Source of the DNA: Anaeramoeba ignava
Lineage: Eukaryota > Metamonada > Anaeramoebidae
Reading direction: 5' to 3'
NCBI GenBank assembly: GCA_028826165.1
Contig: JAPDFW010000079.1
Location: 172,001-236,000, forward strand
DNA: 64,000 nt
Numbering within the stretch: position 1 is the first letter of the stretch; each line of letters starts with the position of its first letter. A program made the position numbers and the translations under genes. The notes under the pieces are model-generated. The model was not told where the DNA came from, ran no database searches, and saw nothing but the letters and a program-made list of their open reading frames with translations. Positions 56,863 to 64,000 of the stretch are shown one piece after another.

Positions 56863-58634
56863 ATGAATGAAATTATATTTTTTGGTTTAAATAATTATCC
56901 AATTCTTTTCAAAAATGAATCAAATATAATAAAAAAACCAATTCAATTTAAATTTGAAAATGAAAATGAAAATGAAAATGAAAATGAAAAACAAATTAAA
57001 CAAATTTCATCAAGTTATTTTTCAACAATTTTCCTTTTTAAAAATGGAAAAGCAATAGAATATTTAAATCAAAATCCTTCAAAAATCCAAATTGAAAATA
57101 TTCAAAAAGTAACTGTTGGTTTTTTAGTTGAAGCTATTTTAACAATAGAAAGAAATGTATTTGCAAAAGGAATAAATATTAATACAGAAAATCCAAATGA
57201 ATTTATCAATATTTCATCATTAATTGAAGATAAAAATGATAGAATAATTCAAGATATTGTTTCTGGAAGATATTCAATTTACTTATTAACTTTGAATCAA
57301 AATGTTTATGGAATTGGTTCAAATGAAGATGGTCAACTTGGTTTTGATTATGAAACACTTGATAAAACAGAAAAACCAATTTTAATGATGAAAAATGTTT
57401 CTAAAATATTTTCAGGAAATTCTTCAAATCATGTTTTTCTTTTAAACTCAAATCAAGAATTATTTGGATGTGGTGATAATTATCATGGTCAACTTGGATT
57501 AGGAGATTCAATAAAAGAAATAAAAATCCAAAAATTAACCAAAATCCAAAATATTCCAAAAGGCAAAATAATTGATATTCAATGTGGAAATGATTATTCA
57601 ATAATGTTGATTGAAGATGAAAATGATGAAAAAAGAAAACTTTATTCATGTGGATTTGATAAAAATAATGGACTTGCCCGATTTAAAAATATCAAAAAAT
57701 TTACTGAAATCAAATTATCTTTATTTGAAAATGATGGTGATATTCTTGATTTTTCTGTTGGAAATGAGCATACTTTGATTTTAACTTCCAATTCAAAATT
57801 AATAGGATTTGGAAATAATGAATTTGGCCAATTAGGAAAGAAAAGTTTATTTTCATCTTATAAATCAAATCCAATTCAAATCAAACTTCCTAAATTAAGA
57901 TTTAATGAAGATATTTACAATTATCATGTTTCTTGTGGATATCATAAATCATTTTTTTATTATTCTCCTCCTCCTTCTTTTTCCAATCTTGAAGAAGATT
58001 TGATAAAATTATTTGAAAGAAAAGAATTTTGTGATATTTCATTTAAAACCGAAAATGGAGAAATAATTGAAGCTCATAAATTAATATTGAAATATAGATT
58101 AAATCAAAATCAAAATCAAATTGAAAAACTTAAAGAAATTATTTCAAAAAAATCAATTAAAGAATCAAATCAAATATTTGAAATGATTTATTCAAACAAT
58201 TCTAATATAAATCCAAAATTATATTCTGAAATTAAAAAATTATAAATTTAAATGAAAAAATTGAAGAAACAATGAAAAGAATTTATTTAAATGAAAATGA
58301 AAATGAAAAAGATTTTATAATTGAAAGAAAAGAAAAACAATATAAATTTCCAAAATTAATATTAATAATGAGAAGTGAATTATATCGAGGAATGTTTTTA
58401 TCTGTTACAGAAGATAAATCTAATAAAGTTACAGATTATAGTGAATTAAGTGAAGAATCATTTCAAATATTTGAATATTGGATTTATTCAAATCAAATTA
58501 AAGATGAAATTCAAATTACACAAGAAATTATTAATGAAATTCAATTTGGAATTGATTATTTTCAATTAAATCAAACAAATCCAAATTTATTTGATTTATT
58601 AATTAACAAATTTAATAATCAAAATCAAAATTAA
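56863..58634 (+). pseudogene. RCC1-BTB protein C, one frame break
   Basis: The start is MNEIIFFGLNNYPILF. RCC1 repeats (GSNEDGQLGF, GDNYHGQLGLGD, GNNEFGQLGKK) are followed by a first BTB-like domain (EFCDISFKTENGEIIEAHK) to about 58225. There GAAATTAAAGAAATT has lost its G (GAAATTAAAAAATT), giving a stop at 58245. The second BTB-like part continues in another frame to 58634 (FIIERKEKQYKFPKLI, YRGMFLSVTEDKS), ending NKFNNQNQN with no CAAX motif. Downstream are degenerate AATTAAAATTAAAA repeats up to the next gene. It is a young pseudogene or carries one sequence error. Confidence 0.75.
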
Positions 58635-58788
58635 AATTAAAATTAAATTCAAAATCAAAATTAAAATTAAAATTAAAATTAAAATTAAAATTAAAATTAA
58701 ATTCAAAATTAAAATTAAAATTCAAAATTAAAATTAAAATTCAAAATTAAAATTATTTTTCATTTTTTCATTTTTTTCTTTTTCAAAA

Positions 58789-60674
58789 ATGAATGATTGT
58801 TTATTTTTTGGTCAAAATAACTCTCCTTGTATTTCAACTTCTGATCTAACATTTATTAAAAAACCAATCCAATTAAATATTCAAAAAATAATGAGAAAAA
58901 AGAAGAAAAAAGAAAAGAAAAAAGAAAAGAAAAAAGAAAATGAAAATGAAAATGAAAATGAAAAACAAATTAAACAAATTTCATCAGGAAGATTTTCAAC
59001 AATTTTCCTTTTTGAAAATGGAAAAGCAATAGAATATTTAAAAGAAAATGATTCAAATCAAAATCCTGAAAAAATCCAAATTGAAAATATTCAAAAAGTA
59101 ACTGTTGGTATTCAAAATGTAGCTATTTTAACAATAGAAGGAAATGTATTTGCCAAAGCAAATTATATTAATCTATATAATACAAATCAATTTATCAATA
59201 TTTCATCATTAATTGAAGATAAAAATGATAGAATAATTCAAGATGTTGTTTGTGGAGCTAAATCAATTCACTTATTAACTTCAAATCAAAATGCTTATGG
59301 AATTGGCTTAAATCAAAATGGTCAACTTGGTTTAGATTCTGAAACACTTGAAAAACAGAAAAACCAATTTTAATGATGAAAAATGTTTCTAAAATATTTT
59401 CAGGAAATACTTCATATTGTGTTTTTCTTTTAAATTCAAATCAAGAATTATTTGGATGTGGTAATAATCAACATGGTCAACTTGGATTAGGAGAATTAAA
59501 AAAAGAAGAAACAAATATCCAAAAATTAACCAAAATACAAAATATTCCAAAAGGCAAAATAATTGATATTCAATGTGGATTTTTTCATTCAATAATGCTG
59601 ATTGAAGATGAAAATCAAAATCAAAATCTAAAAAGAAAACTTTATTCATGTGGAAATTATGAATATAATGGACTTGACAAAGAATATGAAAATACTTATA
59701 AATTTACTGAAATCAAATCATCTTTATTTGAAAATGATGATATTCTTGATTTTTCTGTTGGATTTGCTCATACTTTGATTTTAACTTCTAATTCAAAATT
59801 GATAGTATTTGGAGATAATTCTTATGGTGAATTAGGAACTGGAAACCATGATTTTAAATCAATTCCAATTCAAATTGAACTTCCTAAATTAAGATTTAAT
59901 GAAGATATTTTCAATTATCATGTTTCTTGTGGAAATTTTCATAGTTCATTTCTTTATTATTCTCCTCTTTCTTTATCCAATCTTGAAGAAGATTTGATAA
60001 AATTATTTGAAAGAAAAGAATTTTGTGATATTTCATTTAAAACCGAAAATGGAGAAATAATTGAAGCTCATGAATTAATATTAAAATATAGATTAAATCA
60101 AAATCAAAATCAAAATGAAATTGAAAAACTTAAAGAAATTATTTCAAATAAATCAATTAAAGAATCAAATCAAATATTTGAAATGATTTATTCAAATAAT
60201 TTCAAAATAAATCCAAAATTATATTCTGAAATTAAAGAAATTATAAATTCAAATGAAAAAATTGAAGAAACAATGAAAAGAATTCATTTAAATGAAAATA
60301 ATTTTATTATTGAAAGAAAAGAAAAACAATATAAATTTCCTAAATTAATATTAATAATGAGAAGTGAATTATATCGAGGAATGTTTTTATCTGTTACAGA
60401 AGATAAATCTAATAAAGTTACAGATTATAGTGAATTAAGTGAAGAATCATTTGAAATATTTGAATATTGGATTTATTCAAATCAAATTAAAAATGGAATT
60501 GAAATTACACAAGAAATAATTGATGAAATTCAATTTGGAATTGATTATTTTCAATTAAATCAAACAAATCCAAATTTATTAGATTTATTAATTAACAAAT
60601 TTAATAATCAAAATCAAAATCAAAATCAAAATCAAAATGAATTGAAGAAAAAAGAAAAATGTTTAATTTTCTAA
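58789..60674 (+). pseudogene. RCC1-BTB protein D, one frame break in an A run
   Basis: The frame begins MNDCLFFGQNNSP. It has a Lys-rich insertion (about 58885-58940) that no other copy has. It runs to 59373, where CTTGAAAAAACAG of paralogues has one A fewer. The rest continues in frame from about 59360 to 60674: RCC1 repeats (GNNQHGQLGLGE, GDNSYGELGTG), two BTB-like domains (EFCDISFKTENGEIIEAHE; FPKLILIMRSELYRGMF), an Asn-Gln stretch, and the C-terminus KKKEKCLIF. Everything downstream of the break is intact, including the CAAX-like end. I therefore think a homopolymer error or a very recent mutation is likely. Confidence 0.75.
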
Positions 60675-60804
60675 ATTTAAAAAATGAATTAAAAAAAGAA
60701 AGAAAGAGGAAAAAATATTTAATTTTTATTAAAAGAAAAAGAGAGAAAAAAAATTTTTTTTTCATTCTCTTTTTTTCATTTTTTTTATTTTATTTTTTAA
60801 AAAA
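60675..60804 (+). promoter_or_regulatory. Upstream region of RCC1-BTB E
   Basis: The sequence GAGAGAAAAAAAATTTTTTT, continuing into T-rich CATTCTC, forms an extended A/T dyad (about 60740-60771) 35-65 bp before the ATG. The region is nearly identical to that upstream of copy F (62610-62733). Confidence 0.5.
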
Positions 60805-62607
60805 ATGAGTTTTAATTCAAAAGTAAAAAATGATGTTTGGTTTTTTGGTTTAGATAAAAAATATGAATTATTCTCATATACAATAGATATTCCAGAACCA
60901 ATACATGTTAAAATTGGGAATCAATTCCAAATTAAACAAATTTCAACAGGTTATTTTTCAACAATTTTCCTTTTTGAAGACGGAAGAGCAATAGAATATA
61001 TGAATAAAAAAGCTGGAAATGATGTTAAATCAGAATCTGAAAAACTTAAAATTGAAAATTTGAAAAAAGTAACTTCAAGTTACGAAATTGAAGCTATTTT
61101 AACTTATGAAGGAAAAGCACTTGCAAAAGGAAAAAATATTAATCCAAAAAAATTGCATTTATTTCTTAATATTTCTTCATTAATTGATGATTCAAATGAT
61201 AGAATAATTGAAGATATTGTTTGCGGATTTAATTCAGTTTACTTATTAACTTCAAATCAAAATGCTTATGGATTTGGTTCTAATAAATATGGTCAACTTA
61301 ATTTTGATTATAAAGCACTTGAAAAAGCAGAAGAACCAATTTTAATGATGAAAAATGTTTCTAAAATATTTTCAGGAGGTAATTCATCTTCTGTTTTTCT
61401 TTTAAATTCAAATCAAGAATTATTTGGATGTGGTAATCAATATGGTATACTTGGATTAGGAGAATTAAGAAGAGAAGAGAAAAAAATTGATAAATTAACT
61501 CAAATCCAAAATATTCCAAAAGGCAAAATAATTGATATTCAATCTGGAAATATTCATTCAATAATGTTGATTGAAATCATAGAAGGAAATCAAAATCCAA
61601 AAAGAAAAGTTTATTCATGTGGAGATTCTGAATATAATGGACTTGATAGTGATAGAGCCATTTGTGAATTTACTGAAATCAAATCATCTTTATTTGAAAA
61701 TGATAATATTCTTGAAATTGCAGTTGGTGGGCATCAAACATTAATTATTACATCACTTGGAAAATTGATTGGATTTGGTCATAATGATAATTGTGAATTA
61801 GGAACTACTAAAAAATATTCTTATCCAAAACCAACTTTAATTCAAATTCCTGTTCGTTATCGAGATACTTTCAATTATCATGTTTCTTGTGGAGAATTTA
61901 GATCAATTTATTATTATTCTCCTTCTTTTCCAAATCTTGAAGAAGATTTGATAAAACTATTTAGAAGAAAAGAATTTTGTGATATTTCATTTAAAACCAA
62001 AAATGGAGAAATAATTGAAGCTCATAAATTAATATTGAGATTTAGATTAAAAAAAGATGAATTAATTGATGAAATTCAAGAAATTATTTCAAATAAATCA
62101 ATTAAAGAATCAAATCAAATATTTGAAATGATTTATTCAAACAGAATCATAAATCTACAATTATATTCTGAAATTCAAGAATTATTACAAGATAAAATGA
62201 TAAATGAAACAATGAACAGAGTTTATTTAAATGAAAATGAAAAAGATTTTATAATTGAAAGAAAAGAAAAACAATATAAATTTCCAAAGTTAATATTAAT
62301 AATGAGAAGTGAATTATATCGAGGAATGTTTTTATCTGTAACAAATGATACTTCAAATAAAGTTACAGATTATAGTGAATTAAGTGAAGAATCATTTCAG
62401 ATATTTGAATATTGGATTTATTCAAATCAAATTAAAGAAGGAATTGAAATTACAAAAAAAATTATAAAAGAAATTGAAACAAAAATTGATTATTTTCAAT
62501 TAAATCGAACAAATCCAAATTTATTAGATTTATTAATTAACAAATTTAATCACGAAAAAGAAAAGAAAAAAAGTCAAAAGAAGAAAGAAAAATGTTTAAT
62601 TTTCTAA
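60805..62607 (+). CDS. RCC1-BTB protein E with CAAX-like tail
   Basis: This is the cleanest full-length copy, with 600 residues in one frame. The start MSFNSKVKNDVWFFGLDKK differs from the MN starts of A-D. RCC1 repeats occupy about residues 1-375 (GSNKYGQLNF, GNQYGILGLGE, GHNDNCELGT). The first BTB-like domain is at about 385-460 (EFCDISFKTKNGEIIEAHKLIL) and the second at about 475-570 (FIIERKEKQYKFPKLILIMRS, YRGMFLSVTNDTSNK). The tail EKEKKKSQKKKEKCLIF is polybasic and ends in a CAAX-type box (C-L-I-F), so prenylation and membrane attachment are likely, though not proven. RCC1-BTB proteins elsewhere are adaptors; no target is evident here. Confidence 0.88.
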   Translation: MSFNSKVKNDVWFFGLDKKYELFSYTIDIPEPIHVKIGNQFQIKQISTGYFSTIFLFEDGRAIEYMNKKAGNDVKSESEKLKIENLKKVTSSYEIEAILTYEGKALAKGKNINPKKLHLFLNISSLIDDSNDRIIEDIVCGFNSVYLLTSNQNAYGFGSNKYGQLNFDYKALEKAEEPILMMKNVSKIFSGGNSSSVFLLNSNQELFGCGNQYGILGLGELRREEKKIDKLTQIQNIPKGKIIDIQSGNIHSIMLIEIIEGNQNPKRKVYSCGDSEYNGLDSDRAICEFTEIKSSLFENDNILEIAVGGHQTLIITSLGKLIGFGHNDNCELGTTKKYSYPKPTLIQIPVRYRDTFNYHVSCGEFRSIYYYSPSFPNLEEDLIKLFRRKEFCDISFKTKNGEIIEAHKLILRFRLKKDELIDEIQEIISNKSIKESNQIFEMIYSNRIINLQLYSEIQELLQDKMINETMNRVYLNENEKDFIIERKEKQYKFPKLILIMRSELYRGMFLSVTNDTSNKVTDYSELSEESFQIFEYWIYSNQIKEGIEITKKIIKEIETKIDYFQLNRTNPNLLDLLINKFNHEKEKKKSQKKKEKCLIF

Positions 62608-62733
62608 ATTTAAAAAATGAATTAAAAAAAGAAAGAAAGAAATTTAATTTTTAATTTTTATTAAAAGAAAAAGAGAAAAAAAATTTTTTTTTCATTCTCT
62701 TTTTTTCATTTTTTTTATTTTATTTTTAAAAAA
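62608..62733 (+). promoter_or_regulatory. Upstream region of RCC1-BTB F
   Basis: A near copy of the region before gene E, with the same AAAGAGAAAAAAAATTTTTTT dyad (about 62668-62700) and TTTTATTTTTAAAAAAATGAG at the start. The E-to-F period is 1929 bp, consistent with tandem duplication of gene plus promoter. Confidence 0.5.
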
Positions 62734-64000
62734 ATGAGTTTTAATTCAAAAGTAAAAAATGAAGTTTGGTTTTTTGGTTTAGATAAAAAATTTGATTTAT
62801 TCTCATATAGAGAAGATATTCCAGAACCAATACATGCTAAAATTGGGAATCATTTTCAAATTAAACAAATTTCAACAGGTTATTTTTCAACAATTTTCCT
62901 TTTTGAAGACGGAAGAGCAATAGAATATATAAATACAAAAGATGACTATAGAAGACCAGAGTCTGAAGTAGTTAAAATTGAAAATTTGAAAAAAGTAACT
63001 TCAAGTTATGAAATTGAAGCTATTTTAACTTATGAAGGAAAAGCACTTGCAAAAGGAAACAATATTAATCCAAAAAAATTGCATTTATTTCTTAATCTTT
63101 CTTCATTAATTGAAGATAAAAATGATAGAATAATTGAAGATATTGTTTGCGGAAGAGATTCAATTTACTTATTAACTTCAAATCAAAATGCTTATGGATT
63201 TGGTTCTAATAAATATGGTCAACTTAATTTTGATTATAAAGCACTTGAAAAAGCAGAAGAACCAATTTTAATGATGAAAAATGTTTCTAAAATATTTTCA
63301 GGAGGTAATTCATCTTCTGTTTTTCTTTTAAATTCAAATCAAGAATTATTTGGATGCGGAAGAAATGATTATGGTATACTTGGATTAGGAGAATTAAGAA
63401 GAGAAGAAAAAGAAATTGATAAATTAACCAAAATCCAAAATATTCCAAAAGGCAAAATAATTGATATCCAATCTGGTTTTGTTCATTCAATAATGTTGAT
63501 TGAAATCACAGAAGGAAATCAAAATCCAAAAAGAAAAGTTTATTCAACTGGAGATACTGAATATAATGGACTTGACAAAGATGGGCATACTTATGAATTT
63601 ACTGAAATCAAATCACCTTTATTTGAAAATGATAATATTGTTGAAATTGCAGTTGGTGGGCATCAAACATTAATTATTACATCACTTGGAAAACTTATTG
63701 GATTTGGTCATAATGATAATGGTGAATTAGGAACTACTAAAAAATATTCTTATCCAAAACCAACTTTAATTCAAATTCCTGTTCGTTATCGAGATACTTT
63801 CAACTATCATGTTTCTTGTGGCTATAGAAGATCAATTTATTATTATTCTCCTTCTTTTCCAAATCTTGAAGAAGATTTGATAAAACTATTTAGAAGAAAA
63901 GAATTTTGTGATATTTCATTTAAAACCAAAAATGGAGAAATAATCAAAGCTCATAAATTAATATTGAGATTTAGATTAAAAAGAGATGAATTAATTGATG
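62734..64000 (+). CDS. RCC1-BTB protein F (partial, runs off window)
   Basis: The ATG at 62734 opens a frame with no stop to the window edge (422 codons). MSFNSKVKNEVWFFGLDKK and the remainder are very close to gene E, including the RCC1 repeats (GSNKYGQLNF, GRNDYGILGLGE, GHNDNGELGT) and the start of the first BTB-like domain (EFCDISFKTKNGEIIKAHK). The second BTB-like domain and any CAAX tail lie beyond the window. No frame break is present in the visible part. Confidence 0.88.
   Translation, partial: MSFNSKVKNEVWFFGLDKKFDLFSYREDIPEPIHAKIGNHFQIKQISTGYFSTIFLFEDGRAIEYINTKDDYRRPESEVVKIENLKKVTSSYEIEAILTYEGKALAKGNNINPKKLHLFLNLSSLIEDKNDRIIEDIVCGRDSIYLLTSNQNAYGFGSNKYGQLNFDYKALEKAEEPILMMKNVSKIFSGGNSSSVFLLNSNQELFGCGRNDYGILGLGELRREEKEIDKLTKIQNIPKGKIIDIQSGFVHSIMLIEITEGNQNPKRKVYSTGDTEYNGLDKDGHTYEFTEIKSPLFENDNIVEIAVGGHQTLIITSLGKLIGFGHNDNGELGTTKKYSYPKPTLIQIPVRYRDTFNYHVSCGYRRSIYYYSPSFPNLEEDLIKLFRRKEFCDISFKTKNGEIIKAHKLILRFRLKRDELID

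Noticed and set aside
1-64000. Transposons, tRNA or rRNA genes
   Set aside because: No reverse transcriptase, transposase or terminal inverted repeat pattern was seen. No GC-containing cloverleaf-sized segment with A and B boxes stood out by eye; a covariance-model scan was not possible.
1-64000. Variant genetic code (ciliate type)
   Set aside because: Conserved proteins end at TAA (BEACH, RRP5, PMK) and at TGA (actin, Rab), and no in-frame stop occurs inside conserved domains except at single-base frame breaks.

Overview
The window is nuclear DNA of a very AT-rich microbial eukaryote. Evidence: short GT-AG introns of about 60-140 nt, proteins found only in eukaryotes (actin, Rab GTPase, BEACH, RRP5, RCC1-BTB), and both TAA and TGA used as stops, so the standard code. 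Coding sequence is loaded with Asn-Gln and Asn-Glu dipeptide repeats. Expanded RCC1-BTB families with such repeats remind me of the anaerobic amoeboflagellate Anaeramoeba; this is an inference from style, not a proven assignment, and other AT-rich amoebae remain possible.

Layout. 1-584: 3' end of an armadillo-repeat gene (+). 713-1840: a 375-residue divergent actin (+) that has lost most ATP-site residues. 2031-10905: three minus-strand copies of a secreted, probably GPI-anchored beta-propeller gene. 11376-22398: a six-exon BEACH/WD40 gene (-) of 3521 codons. 22509-26284: two RCC1-BTB genes (+). 27163-36180: three more propeller genes, now on the plus strand, so six copies flank the BEACH/RCC1 core as a 3+3 inverted array. 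37043-38334: two-exon phosphomevalonate kinase (-). 38494-45041: a giant repeat protein (+) with five PH-like units, a 33-bp repeat array of about 80 units and several frame breaks. 45285-50245: a Rab GTPase (+) whose first intron is 4.2 kb of almost pure A/T minisatellite. 50464-56763: ribosome-biogenesis factor RRP5 (-). 56863-64000: four more RCC1-BTB genes (+), the last cut by the window edge.

The propeller genes travel with shared non-coding modules: a promoter block about 195-215 bp upstream of the ATG, a post-stop hairpin followed by a (CTTT)n tract, a strongly conserved element with two predicted hairpins, and a block of roughly 105-bp repeats. The RCC1-BTB proteins have RCC1 repeats, two BTB-like domains and, in intact copies, a basic tail ending in the CAAX-like motif CLIF, suggesting lipid anchoring to membranes.

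Single-base breaks in A/T runs affect several genes, including RRP5, which is essential in yeast and animals. Some apparent pseudogenes may therefore be consensus-sequence errors. No tRNA, rRNA, CRISPR array or transposase gene was recognised.
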